From Symsagittifera roscoffensis (Eukaryota > Xenacoelomorpha > Acoela > Convolutidae): a stretch of 64,000 nucleotides of DNA. Shown here one piece after another: positions 46,154-56,712 of this stretch. A model generated the notes under the pieces. It did no database searches. It saw only the letters and a program-made list of their open reading frames with translations, and was not told the origin of the DNA. The position numbers and the translations under genes are program-made. How positions within the stretch are numbered: position 1 is the first letter of the stretch; each line of letters begins with the position of its first letter. The stretch covers positions 30,122,141 through 30,186,140 of the forward strand of contig NC_087071.1 in the NCBI RefSeq assembly GCF_963678635.1. Direction: 5' to 3'.

Positions 46154-46196
46154 TCAGCCTATACTTAAGTAATATTTCTTATGTAGATATACTTGT

Positions 46197-46580
46197 ATGT
46201 TCGTATCAGAGAATATCACGTGTACAAGCGCGTACAATTCACGAGGATGCAGTCTTCCTCTATTTGGATCGTACACTGGAAGCGAAAGCTCCTTCACGTC
46301 CATTTCCACAAGGAAGTCCCTCAGCCTCGTCAAAGACAAGACTAGATTTTCTGGGTCCACGTGCTGCTTCTCTGTCGCCCTCGTTACCAAGAAGCATAAG
46401 TACTTTCCCGGTATCTGCGACACCGCCGGGGGTAAGGCTGTTACGCCCCCTATCCCTGGTCTTTGCTTCCAAAGGAATTCCACGTTTTTATATTCCCTCT
46501 TAAAATCTGCCGCTAGCGCCGTCCTAAAACTCATGTCTGCGGTGATAGCTACCGCACATGTTCTGTTTGTGAGTATGAAA
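46197..46580 (-). other. Macro-domain-like C-terminus of pol
   Basis: Residues ~1255-1380 of the downstream pol frame: CAVAITADMSFRTALAADFK, then YLCFLVTRATEK, then LPVYDPNRGRL, then IQVYLH. The order and spacing resemble the Poa1-type (ADP-ribose phosphatase) macro domain: hCVSxDhxhGxGIAxxFK, then the LhTK strand, then the hPxIGxG loop, then the final strand. The glycine-rich ligand loops are replaced (FRTALA, DPNRGR), so catalysis is doubtful. Fold assignment is inference from pattern only. Confidence 0.45.
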
Positions 46581-49252
46581 TCACTGTCTGTTAGTATTAT
46601 GTTACTAGAATATTCATTTGGTAAATTAAAATATGACTCAACTACCCTGCCTATGTCAGGTTTCTTAGGTTCTTCACCTGTTTCTGCTTCTAAGTTTCCT
46701 GTTTCTCTTGCTATTCTCAATTTTTTTATTATCAAGTTTTCAGTGTGGGTAAGTCCTACCCCCACTCCCCGGACAAAAATATCCATCGGCGTCCCCGTCG
46801 ATCGCATACCGGGTATTAAGTCAAGATTAGAAGCTGGAATGAGAAGTTGTCCTTCCTGAGCAGCCCAGGAAGGATCATCTCGTTCGGTCTTAATGTATTT
46901 AGCGCTTTCGCGGTCTACGTCTTGAATCGTAACGCTGGTCTTTTCAGGGTCTGATGTCATTTCGTTCAGCCACTCTAAGACGCGCAGGTTCGTCAGGTCT
47001 TGTTCATTTGACTGCTGTTGCTCATCGTCGAACTCCACCTCGGGTTTCGACCAGTCGTCAACCCACTCGTCGTTGTGATCATTGACTATGTCAATGTCCT
47101 GTGACACTGTTATTTCTTCTAAACCCACTACTTCCTCCACTATTTTCTTTAGATCTATCCTATCCACTACAAAGTCGTCACCGTAAGGATTGTATTTCTT
47201 TCTTAGTCTCGTCCCGTCTTTCTGACGAGTCTGCATCGTGAACGGAAGATCTGGTTCCATGTTCTTGGGAACCTCTGTCTGTTCGGAATCCTGCCAATCT
47301 TCCTCTGCGTAGGGCAAGGTTTCATCGTCCGCTTCGATCTGTTCGTTTGGATCCAGGTCCAATGGTGTATCCGTACCTTCCTCTACGACTTCGTTTCCAT
47401 CGTTCTTCTCCCTGGTGCCTTTTTCATTGACCTCACAAGCAGGATCCATCATTAGATAATCCCCTTCTTCCATGTCTGCAGGTATACACCAGTCTTCTGT
47501 CGATGGATTGTGTGGCTTGATGTTCTCGTAGTGGGCGGCTCGGCCAGTACTCAGTCTATAAAAGCGTCCCTCTTGGTGCACCTCTGTAATCATGAAGGGT
47601 CCCCTCCACTTCTTCAGAAGCTTTTTTGTCCCTTTCGGTGGTATAACGTTCTGAAATACCCATACGTAGTCTCCCACCGAGTAAGCCTTTGCACCAGCTG
47701 CTTTCTTGTCGAATCTTTTCCTCTGCCTTGCCTGTGCCTGCTGAGTGTTTCGTCTACACAAGTCGTTCAACTCCTGTTGGCGTCTGATCACATCCCTCAC
47801 GTAGACCTGTGGGGATGTTTTCTTTCCCTCATACTCTGGGTAGAAGAATGTCAAGGGCAAAGACTTCTCGTGTCCCGTCAGCATCATGTGTGGACTGACT
47901 CCAGTGGTGGAGTGTTGCGTGCTATTATAAGCTCCCATCACCTGTGGAAGGTATCTGTCCCAATCGGTCATATACCTGGAACAGTATACTCTCAGCATCG
48001 ATACTAACGTCCTATTCTGTCTTTCTACTAAGCCATTCGTCTGAGGGTGGTATGTCGTGGAGTGAGCCTGAGCGACTTGTGACCGTCTCACAAGCTCTTT
48101 AGTAAGCTCGCCTACGAAAGCCGTTCCATTGTCCGATTGAAACGTCATTGGACATCCGTGTCTTGCTATCCACGTATTGATCAGGTGGTCGCATGTCTCT
48201 TCCGCCGAGGCAGTTATGCAGGGCACGGCCTCTGCATACTTCGTGAAGTGATCTATCATGACCAAGACTTGGTTGTAACCGCTGTCTGTCATGCATATCT
48301 TCTGGTGATCTATCTGCACCACCTCGTTGAATTCAGACGACTCAATTGATTGTAAAGGAAATCGCAACTTCCTAGGATCCTTGACCTGTTGGCATGACAG
48401 ACATGCTGTCACCCATTTCTCGCATGCCTTTTTCATCCCAGGCCACTCAAAGCGCTTCAGGATCCTCTGATACACTTTGTCGATCCCTTGATGGCCCATC
48501 TGATCATGCGACCTGAATAATAGTTCTGTCTGATAGAGTTGCGGCAACACTATCGCGTTATATTTGTATAAGACCTTGTCTTCTTCTCTTCTCCTGCAAG
48601 CCACGATCCCGTCCTTGTTCAGATATAATCTCCCCTCCTTCTGCATGAAGTATTGTCTCAGGATCCTATAGCTGTCTTCTTCCAGGTCACCTTTGTCAGG
48701 TGCACCGTTTTCTATCCACCTTTTTAGGTTGCTTGTCATGCGATCATTTCTCTGCGCCCTTAGAAGGTCCGAGAGTCTGTATCTCGCCTTCAAGTACGTC
48801 TTCATGACTCTCATCTGACTGTTCAGCTCGTTGGGCTGATGTGTGTCTTCTTCCATCTTAACGCACCAAATCTTCGCCAACGGTTGTGTTTCTTGTTGAA
48901 ACGGCTGAAGATCAGTCCTGACTACCTCTTTCTGCGGCAACAGGCTTATCGAACGTTTCGATACCGCTATCGTTTCTAAGTCATCCGCTGCGTTGTCAAA
49001 GACTCCCTCGCTTGGCATTAGGTAGCGATCACTGTCAGGATCCTGGTACACCTCTCTGTCCAGGTTTCTCGCCCGAGTTTCCACTAGTAGCGCGTGTATC
49101 GCCAGTTCTGACAGTTCTGATCCCGAGGTCGAATCCCTGTCTGAATAGGTGTTCATTCTCGAGCTTTCTGACTTATCATCCGTCGAAGGTGTTGTGCTGG
49201 AGACTGCACGCTCCTCCAGATCATGTCCGTATTTCCTTCGCATCCATCTGAA

Positions 49253-49394
49253 CTCCCCGGACAAAACTTTGTTCTCTAGGTCCTGTTTCTCATCAGGAAT
49301 TTTCTCGTCTATCTCGGACTCCCCGGACAAATTTCCTTGTCCCGGGTGTTGATCTTGTGATCGCTGGTTTTTCTCCTTATCCTTCTCCCCGGAC
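49253..49394 (-). repeat. Three PPT-like decamers at exact 66-bp spacing
   Basis: CTCCCCGGAC (sense GTCCGGGGAG) at 49253-49262, 49319-49328 and 49385-49394. Each encodes LSGE in the same reading frame, giving a 22-residue period in an otherwise charged linker. The same decamer is the putative polypurine tract at 35994-36003. Confidence 0.85.
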
Positions 49395-50312
49395 AAATAG
49401 TCTTGCAGCAGATTTTGTTTTACAACTCCACCCTCTTTATCCCGGTCTACAAAGGTGACAGTTTTCTTTTGCTTGCCGCTCTCCCGTCCTTTCTGTCCGT
49501 AGGAAGTACTGGTTAAAATCTCTTGGGGTATTGAGGATACTAGTTGCTGAACTATTGTCCTACAATCCCTCTTGTTCTCTTCGTGCTGTTGTCTGGACGG
49601 CATGATCTTCACTTTCTTACTGACTGTTAGCGATGCCACTGCTGCTGTCCACTCGGGGTCATCTCTGGTCACTTCTCTTTCTAACAATCCACCCAGCATC
49701 CGCATTACTTGTGGTGTGACTTGCACCGTTTTATCCAATAATGAGAGGCTGTTTATATTCATGCGAGAGAGTTCTTGCTGGACCAGGTTCGAGCGCAGCA
49801 ACAAATCTAAGGGAACCGGATCCTCCTTGGATAGGATCTTTATCTCGGCTGCTTTCTCTACATGTAACTCAGGATGCCCTGGAATTGGATGTCCAGACTT
49901 ATCCAACCATCTCGTTAAGGGAAGCGCTTCATAAGTTTCTTTGTCCAGAAACGAGAATCCCTCCTTTACTTCCGCCTGATTGGCCTGCTTCTGCTCCAAT
50001 CTTTCATAGAATTCAGTTTTCTTACTGAGGCTGTCAGCATTCTGGTGTTTATCACGCATCCTATGTTCGATTATCATATGGTAGCCATCCAATCTTACTA
50101 TCCATCTACCAATATAACTCTGATCCATCGAGTAGGTCTTCAACCAGGATAACGCTCTGTTGTCCACGCGTAACTTGAAGGGAGCGCTCCCCAAGTATGC
50201 ACGGTACTTCTCCACAAAGGTAACTACTGCAAACATTTCTGCTTTTGGTGCGCCATATTTCATCTCTGTGTCACTCAAGACTTTGCTGCCGTATGCAATG
50301 GGACGGAGGACT
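49383..50312 (-). repeat. Tandem duplication within pol, copy A
   Basis: 930 bp matching 50345-51274 at a constant offset of 962, with one substitution seen (A at 50217 against G at 51179). Covers the RNase H C-terminal region and linker up to the third LSGE repeat. Confidence 0.95.
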
Positions 50313-50377
50313 TTTCTCCCCGGACAAATCTGCTGCAAGACTATTTCTCCCCGGACAAATAGTCTTGCAGCAGATTT
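50313..50377. repeat. Duplication junction with perfect 21-bp inverted repeat
   Basis: Arms 50326-50346 and 50357-50377 are perfect reverse complements (AAATCTGCTGCAAGACTATTT and its complement, 21 bp), separated by CTCCCCGGAC (50347-50356). The same decamer also precedes the left arm (50316-50325). The left arm is an inverted extra piece found only at this junction. It supplies the stop (50341-50343) that ends the upstream frame. Confidence 0.92.
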
Positions 50378-53300
50378 TGTTTTACAACTCCACCCTCTTT
50401 ATCCCGGTCTACAAAGGTGACAGTTTTCTTTTGCTTGCCGCTCTCCCGTCCTTTCTGTCCGTAGGAAGTACTGGTTAAAATCTCTTGGGGTATTGAGGAT
50501 ACTAGTTGCTGAACTATTGTCCTACAATCCCTCTTGTTCTCTTCGTGCTGTTGTCTGGACGGCATGATCTTCACTTTCTTACTGACTGTTAGCGATGCCA
50601 CTGCTGCTGTCCACTCGGGGTCATCTCTGGTCACTTCTCTTTCTAACAATCCACCCAGCATCCGCATTACTTGTGGTGTGACTTGCACCGTTTTATCCAA
50701 TAATGAGAGGCTGTTTATATTCATGCGAGAGAGTTCTTGCTGGACCAGGTTCGAGCGCAGCAACAAATCTAAGGGAACCGGATCCTCCTTGGATAGGATC
50801 TTTATCTCGGCTGCTTTCTCTACATGTAACTCAGGATGCCCTGGAATTGGATGTCCAGACTTATCCAACCATCTCGTTAAGGGAAGCGCTTCATAAGTTT
50901 CTTTGTCCAGAAACGAGAATCCCTCCTTTACTTCCGCCTGATTGGCCTGCTTCTGCTCCAATCTTTCATAGAATTCAGTTTTCTTACTGAGGCTGTCAGC
51001 ATTCTGGTGTTTATCACGCATCCTATGTTCGATTATCATATGGTAGCCATCCAATCTTACTATCCATCTACCAATATAACTCTGATCCATCGAGTAGGTC
51101 TTCAACCAGGATAACGCTCTGTTGTCCACGCGTAACTTGAAGGGAGCGCTCCCCAAGTATGCACGGTACTTCTCCACGAAGGTAACTACTGCAAACATTT
51201 CTGCTTTTGGTGCGCCATATTTCATCTCTGTGTCACTCAAGACTTTGCTGCCGTATGCAATGGGACGGAGGACTGTTCTTCCGTTCCATTCTTGCTCTTG
51301 ATGCAATATTCCTGAGATGGCCACCACCGATGCGTCTGTGTCAAGAACATACATGCCCTTTTCTGTAGGCATGCCCAGCACTGGCGCTTCGCACAGTTCC
51401 CGCTTTATGTTCTCGAAAGCAACTTGTGCCTCATCGTTCCATTCGAACTTTTTCCCTTTGTTGCGCATCAGCTTCTGCATCGGGTACACCTTGTCCGCGT
51501 ATCCTTTTATGAATTCTCGGTAGTAATTGGCAAACCCTAGGAAGCTCATGAGCTGTGTGTCCGTTCTAGGAGCTTTCCATGTCAGCACAGCCTCTACTGC
51601 TTCTGGATCTGGCCTCACACCATGCCGGTCCACCATTCTTCCCAGGTACTTGATCGAATCCCTAAGGATTTCACATTTCGATGGTTTGCATTTCAAGCCT
51701 GCTCTTTTCATACATCCGAAGACCTCATCGAGTCGATCAATGTGATCCTCCAGGGTTGGTGTCGCTATGACTACGTCATCCACGTAGCACATCAAGAGAT
51801 TCCCGTACTTTTTGGTCACTCCTGTCAAAGCCTGAGCCATCAGCCTTTGAAAGGTTGCTGTTGCATTGCACAAGCCGAAGGGCATCCTCTTCCACTGGTA
51901 CAACCCCAATTCGCACGCGAATCCGGTTTTCTCCCTGTCCTTCTTTCGCAGAGGAACCTGCCAGAAGGCAGAACCCAAGTCCAATGTGGTGAAGAACTTT
52001 GCATCACCAAGTTTGGATAGGCTCTCGTCTATTCGCGGTATCGGGTACGCATCTTTAATCGTTACCGCGTTCAAGTAACGAAAGTCGCAACAAAATCTAA
52101 GCTGCCCCCCTTTCTTTTTCGCCATTACTACTCCGCAAGCCCATGGTGATTTCGAGGGTTCTATCATGTCGTATTCAAGCAACATTTCTATTTCCGCTCG
52201 GCACGCTTCCGATTTATGTGGCGTCATTCGCCTTGCGCCTTCCCTATGGGGAACGGCGCCCTCTTCTAGTTCGATTTCGTGTTCGACGAAATTACAGCAA
52301 CCGATGTCCGCCTTATGTTTTGAAAATACCTCGGCGTTCCGATTTAGGAGGTCCCGCAATTTTTCAAAATCTCCCTCACCTATTTTTCCTTTTAAATGTT
52401 CTATTTCTGGCAAAACCGGTTTGTCAGAATCTAGTTCATATGACGAGGGGCGTTCCGGAAAATTCGAGCAGCTTGATAAGCCGTCGTCCGTTTCGGATTT
52501 CATTGAAAACAATTTATGAATAGATTTTAATTCATTAATTCTCTTTAAGATCTTATCCTTATTTGCATGATAAGGACAGTCTTCCACACTATATTTCTTC
52601 AAGTTTTGTGTCTCTTCATAGTCGGTCCTCATCGGCAATGCGTAACCAAGCTTCTTTCCACGCTGGATTGAAACCGTGGTGTCCAGTGTGTTCAACAACA
52701 CACTGACACACAGTCCGTTTCGCGTTACCGAGAAGCTCCGGCCTAAAATCACCGAACTCTGACTATTTGGATTCGGTACTAAGCAAACCTGTTTGCTATC
52801 ACTTAACGAATTTAAATTTCTCATTCTAAAAATTGCTACTACAGCTTGTCCTGGTTGTAACTTTACTTTTCTATCCAAAAAAACTGGTACCTTATTTTCA
52901 TCTGTTATTATCCTATTAATGGGTCTCTTAACATACTTTCGGTCCGGGTTTCTAATCCGTATTAGACCGTTGTTCAAGTCAATCATCACGTCAAAGTTCC
53001 TGACAAAATCTCTGCCCAAGATGAATTGGTCGGCGTCGTCCAGATTCTCTACCACCAGGAAGCTCATCCAGAGGTTCCGTCCTCCCATGTGAAGGACCGT
53101 CACCGGTGTTCTTCCGGCTACGTAGATAGCTCCTCGATTTGCAGCGGCTAGTCGGAGATTCGTAGGAATCAAGTCTTCCCGCGTGAAGCCCATTCTCTCC
53201 CAGGTTTTTATCGGCATCACACTCACCACCGCGCCTGTGTCCAGAAGCCCTGTGACTCCGATTTTTGTTCCGTTGGTGTCAAGCAGGTGTGCTGTCACAT

Positions 53301-56300
53301 CTGCTTCATATCCAATATGTACCGCGTCTTGTTCCATCATGGCGTCATGGCCTATCCTGCGGACTTTGAGTTCCTCTTCACCCAAATAGATCTGCCCCAT
53401 TTGGTCATCATCTGTTGTTATGTAAGTCCTGGTGTAGATGCTGATTCCATCCACGTTCAGCATTATTTGATACGGCCCATAGACCTCCAAGTAGCGTCCA
53501 TGAAGTTTCTTCATGCGAGGGCCACCCGTCGTTAGTAGTGCTCGCACAGCTCTCGACTCAGTGCGTGGCTCCACCTGCCTCAGATAATCTGCATATGTGT
53601 CCAAATGCATTAAAGTGAACTCTGATGGTTCACTCAAATTTCTTATTACCTGGTGTCCAGCCACTGAGATTATCGACTGTATCTTCTTTCCCTGCGGCGC
53701 CATGCCGAACCTCTTACCGGAGATCACTTTAAGTTTCATATCTAAACTGCTTGGTGTTTTCGTCTCCTCGAACTCCGTTGCTTCGAAGGTATTCAGTTGC
53801 TCCTGAAGCTTTTCATTTTCCAGTTCAAGTTTCACTTTTTGTTCGATTTCTTTCGTCACCAGTTCCTGTTGTACTCTATTTAGAGCATCCTTTGCGGCTG
53901 CCTTGTAATCGATCTTGAAGTCATCGGCCGCAGTTGCTGGTTCCGGTTCACATGCTTCTCCTGTTACCGCTTGCATTTTCTTTGCCGCCAGCTCTTGAGG
54001 TTTGTCCTTCCTGCGTGCCTCTGCTTCGTTTAAAAGTCGAGCCTTGCTTGCTTTCACTCCTGATAAAGCTTCTTCATGCCTTGGATGCTTGATGTCTGCC
54101 ACTGCATCCCAGAATTGTGGACAGTCTGATTTAAAATGACCTTCCAAGTTGCAAAAGAAACACCTCGGGCCGAATTTCGCAATTACTCCTCTCATGAAAT
54201 CCTCATGTTCCAACTCTGACGCATCTTCGTCCTCGAGGCTAAAGCCTATTGCTTTCATGCCTTGTTTATAAGCTGGGCATGCTGACACATGATGGTCTGT
54301 TGAACTACAATTAGCACAAGAGCGTCTCTTGTCCATATCGTCCCTCGGTTTGTACCAATTGTTCCCTTGGTTCGCTGGTCCGTTGTTAAAATTGCCATAA
54401 TTGTTCTTGTAATATCCAGATCTCGAAGGAGGTTTCAACAAAAGATACTCTTTTGATTTGAGCCTCAACTCCTCCGGTGTTGGCGCATTAGTTGATAGTG
54501 GTGTGTAATGTGTTGCTAGCATCGTACGAAGTTCATCATTTTTCACACCATCGATGAATTTTGAGGCTACGGCCAGGTTCATCCTTCGGTTTGACTCATC
54601 CGGTTGGCTGCGTCTTCTCAGCATTTCCAAATCATCGAGAAACTTGTCTATTGTTTCATCTTCTCGTTGCCTCCGTTTCTCGAAGCGCATCATCGCCTGG
54701 TGCCCCTGCACCCCTGATCCGAAACGGTTTAACAAGATTTCGAAGATTTTCTCAGCAGTGTCACGTTGATACTGTTTCTTAGCCATGACACAGTTCAGGG
54801 CTGTCCCTTCTAAGTTGCTGGTGAGCGCGCTGCATTCCTGTCTCTCCGACAAGTCCTCTTCCTCGAAATGCAGCTTCATTACCTCTATCCAGGTATCAAT
54901 ACAGCCATCAGATTCGTCCTTGTAGCATCTTGGCTTCTTAAAGACTCTTCTGGACTTTTCACTGCGTTCATTGGTTCTAGATAACCGCGTCAGGAATGTC
55001 TCCAAAGACCTGTTCAGGGGTTCAAATGCTGTGGCCATTGCCGTAGCATCCCTTGAGTGTCCCGCTTGAGTGTCCTCACACCTTGTCGAAGGCTCTGTGT
55101 GCGGTGCATCCCTGCAATCCGAATCACCATGAGCGTTTCCCGCTTGGCCCATGTGACTCCTCCTCGGGCTTGTATGCCCCATGTTGCCAGAATCGCTTCT
55201 CCCAGTCGCATGTGTGCTTTGCGTTGGTCGTTCGTTCGAGGTTTGTCTGTTCCCCGTTGAACTCGCTCTACTGTTCGGGCCCCATGCTGTATTACTCCTT
55301 GTGGCATAGCCTGATGAACTGCCCCTGCCTCTAGTGGATCCATATGTCTTCCTCCTTTCATTGAAGTTCACCCTCGGTTCCCTGCTGGGACCTCCCGAGT
55401 TCGGCTCTCCTTCTTTTGGTCCACTCTTGCTGCTTAGTAGCCCGTCCAACCTATCCATGATAGCCTGCGTTCGCCTCTCCATCATCGCGTCTATCTTTGT
55501 GTCAAGAGACCCAAGAGACTGCTCTTGCTGAATTCTTAACTTCTCCATGTCGGCTCTTAAGCGTAACTCCCTCTGTTCCGCTTCTCTTGTCATTCGCGAC
55601 AAGTTCCTCGTCATATGTTCGTCCGTTCTTTCTCTCAAGCGTTTTTCGCTTCTGTCAACTTCTTGTCTGTTGCGGTTTATTTCTTCCCGCAGACTTTCTC
55701 TTTCGATGTGAACTGCTCTTTCTAGTTCACTCATCCTTATCGACATCTGTTCATTTTGTTCTCCTAAACTGCCCACTATGTTGTTTAAGGCTTCCTCTAG
55801 TGCTGCCCCGTTATCCATGAGTGGCGTCACTAGTGGTGGTGTAACTCTGTCGGTCCCAGGTAGCTTCGTGCTGGTCGAGATCCGGGCCTTGACTCTCTGT
55901 CTTGACGTCTTTTCATTATCTATTTCAGGATCCGCTAACGCGTTGCCAAGCCCTCTCTTTCTACTCTCTTCAGGTTGTGGCTCCGAACTTGTCCTAATCG
56001 CGAAGTCCTTCGACTGGCCCGGTGTGTTTGCCTCTTTGCTTATCGTTGTCACTACACCAAATTTATCCATGGTTCCAGTCTCTCTTCCGACGTGTGCCTC
56101 ACTCTCATGGATTGAACTATTGAGGCTGACTTGAGATCCAAAGTCCCCTTGCTCCTCTTCATCCTCTTCCTCCTGGGACTCCCCTTCGTTTCCTGCTCCT
56201 CCTCCCATGCTGAATGGAAAGATGTTTCCGAAGGTGTTCTTCATTCTTTCTGAGAATGATGATGACGTTGTTTGTTTCCCCATTCCGCCTGCCATCATAG

Positions 56301-56712
56301 TGTTGTCTGTCGGAGATCTTCTAGTCGCCGTTACTTCAGTTGAGATGTCGGACAGTTCCGACATCTCCTCGCGATCCAATGTCCCGGTGGAAGTGGCGAA
56401 ATCATGGCCTTGTTCTACCGGAGTAGACTCACTCGCCAGCCTTCTGCCTCTCCCTTCCAGTCCATTTACTCCCTGGTTGTCGTTCATGGTATGGTCCGTA
56501 TTGACCTCCACTTCTAACAGTTCTCTTCGCTCTTCTGAGGTCTTTTGACTTCTCGTTTCAACCATTCTGCCTGAAACCGTCCCCTCTTTATCGGACCGGG
56601 TTCGCTTGATCCAATCCACAAAAGGATCGGTCATGGTTTTTCTTTGCTTTTCAGGTATGAATTTCCTAGAGCTATTACCTCGTTTTGGTATCCTTGACTT
56701 GTCTAAACTCAT
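50341..56712 (-). CDS. gag-PR-RT-RNaseH polyprotein, cut short by the duplication
   Basis: 2,123-codon fused frame from ATG 56712. Residues ~1-300 are a charged, Ser/Thr-rich leader; ~311-425 a long coiled coil; ~560-760 a gypsy-type capsid (YKDESDGCIDTWIEVMKLHF, FEKRRQREDETIDKFLDDLE). Two CCHC knuckles lie at ~795 (CANC...HHVSAC) and ~850 (CFFCNLEGHFKSDC). Aspartic protease LLDTGA is at ~1157, and the reverse transcriptase at ~1500-1730 has YVDD at ~1641, FCCDFRYLN and MPFGLCNA. RNase H starts at ~1790 (YVLDTDAS). The frame ends at the duplication junction with LSGEK and a stop, so integrase is cut off. Gag and pol are one frame with no frameshift or stop between them. All key motifs seen are intact. 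Confidence 0.93.
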   Translation of the reverse strand: MSLDKSRIPKRGNSSRKFIPEKQRKTMTDPFVDWIKRTRSDKEGTVSGRMVETRSQKTSEERRELLEVEVNTDHTMNDNQGVNGLEGRGRRLASESTPVEQGHDFATSTGTLDREEMSELSDISTEVTATRRSPTDNTMMAGGMGKQTTSSSFSERMKNTFGNIFPFSMGGGAGNEGESQEEEDEEEQGDFGSQVSLNSSIHESEAHVGRETGTMDKFGVVTTISKEANTPGQSKDFAIRTSSEPQPEESRKRGLGNALADPEIDNEKTSRQRVKARISTSTKLPGTDRVTPPLVTPLMDNGAALEEALNNIVGSLGEQNEQMSIRMSELERAVHIERESLREEINRNRQEVDRSEKRLRERTDEHMTRNLSRMTREAEQRELRLRADMEKLRIQQEQSLGSLDTKIDAMMERRTQAIMDRLDGLLSSKSGPKEGEPNSGGPSREPRVNFNERRKTYGSTRGRGSSSGYATRSNTAWGPNSRASSTGNRQTSNERPTQSTHATGRSDSGNMGHTSPRRSHMGQAGNAHGDSDCRDAPHTEPSTRCEDTQAGHSRDATAMATAFEPLNRSLETFLTRLSRTNERSEKSRRVFKKPRCYKDESDGCIDTWIEVMKLHFEEEDLSERQECSALTSNLEGTALNCVMAKKQYQRDTAEKIFEILLNRFGSGVQGHQAMMRFEKRRQREDETIDKFLDDLEMLRRRSQPDESNRRMNLAVASKFIDGVKNDELRTMLATHYTPLSTNAPTPEELRLKSKEYLLLKPPSRSGYYKNNYGNFNNGPANQGNNWYKPRDDMDKRRSCANCSSTDHHVSACPAYKQGMKAIGFSLEDEDASELEHEDFMRGVIAKFGPRCFFCNLEGHFKSDCPQFWDAVADIKHPRHEEALSGVKASKARLLNEAEARRKDKPQELAAKKMQAVTGEACEPEPATAADDFKIDYKAAAKDALNRVQQELVTKEIEQKVKLELENEKLQEQLNTFEATEFEETKTPSSLDMKLKVISGKRFGMAPQGKKIQSIISVAGHQVIRNLSEPSEFTLMHLDTYADYLRQVEPRTESRAVRALLTTGGPRMKKLHGRYLEVYGPYQIMLNVDGISIYTRTYITTDDDQMGQIYLGEEELKVRRIGHDAMMEQDAVHIGYEADVTAHLLDTNGTKIGVTGLLDTGAVVSVMPIKTWERMGFTREDLIPTNLRLAAANRGAIYVAGRTPVTVLHMGGRNLWMSFLVVENLDDADQFILGRDFVRNFDVMIDLNNGLIRIRNPDRKYVKRPINRIITDENKVPVFLDRKVKLQPGQAVVAIFRMRNLNSLSDSKQVCLVPNPNSQSSVILGRSFSVTRNGLCVSVLLNTLDTTVSIQRGKKLGYALPMRTDYEETQNLKKYSVEDCPYHANKDKILKRINELKSIHKLFSMKSETDDGLSSCSNFPERPSSYELDSDKPVLPEIEHLKGKIGEGDFEKLRDLLNRNAEVFSKHKADIGCCNFVEHEIELEEGAVPHREGARRMTPHKSEACRAEIEMLLEYDMIEPSKSPWACGVVMAKKKGGQLRFCCDFRYLNAVTIKDAYPIPRIDESLSKLGDAKFFTTLDLGSAFWQVPLRKKDREKTGFACELGLYQWKRMPFGLCNATATFQRLMAQALTGVTKKYGNLLMCYVDDVVIATPTLEDHIDRLDEVFGCMKRAGLKCKPSKCEILRDSIKYLGRMVDRHGVRPDPEAVEAVLTWKAPRTDTQLMSFLGFANYYREFIKGYADKVYPMQKLMRNKGKKFEWNDEAQVAFENIKRELCEAPVLGMPTEKGMYVLDTDASVVAISGILHQEQEWNGRTVLRPIAYGSKVLSDTEMKYGAPKAEMFAVVTFVEKYRAYLGSAPFKLRVDNRALSWLKTYSMDQSYIGRWIVRLDGYHMIIEHRMRDKHQNADSLSKKTEFYERLEQKQANQAEVKEGFSFLDKETYEALPLTRWLDKSGHPIPGHPELHVEKAAEIKILSKEDPVPLDLLLRSNLVQQELSRMNINSLSLLDKTVQVTPQVMRMLGGLLEREVTRDDPEWTAAVASLTVSKKVKIMPSRQQHEENKRDCRTIVQQLVSSIPQEILTSTSYGQKGRESGKQKKTVTFVDRDKEGGVVKQNLLQDYLSGEK
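50345..51274 (-). repeat. Tandem duplication within pol, copy B
   Basis: Partner of 49383-50312. This copy is in frame with gag-pol and encodes residues ~1813-2122 of the upstream frame. Confidence 0.95.

Larger units (their letters stand above)
46154..50338 (-). pseudogene. pol 3' part: RNaseH end, integrase, C-terminal extension (disconnected)
   Basis: 1,394-codon frame that starts only because of the duplication junction; its first codons are junction sequence. In order: RNase H-like tail (residues ~10-110, second copy of sequence in the upstream frame); a linker with a 22-residue periodic LSGE repeat; integrase zinc finger at ~605-660 (HDQMGHQGID ... CLSCQQ); integrase core with D (QIDHQ, ~676), D (FQSDNGTAF, ~733) and E (GLVERQN, ~770); and a GPY/F-type module at ~885-930 (KWRGPFMI). 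A ~460-residue extension follows, acidic at first, with a macro-domain-like segment at ~1255-1380. The frame is shifted relative to the upstream gag-pol frame. The domains look intact, but no start codon or frameshift signal of pol-type was seen to express them. Confidence 0.88.

Noticed and set aside
46197-56548. Plus-strand frames opposite gag-pol (for example 46197-46859 and 52143-52523)
   Set aside because: Shadows of the minus-strand gag-pol frames, which carry clear RT, integrase and Gag motifs.
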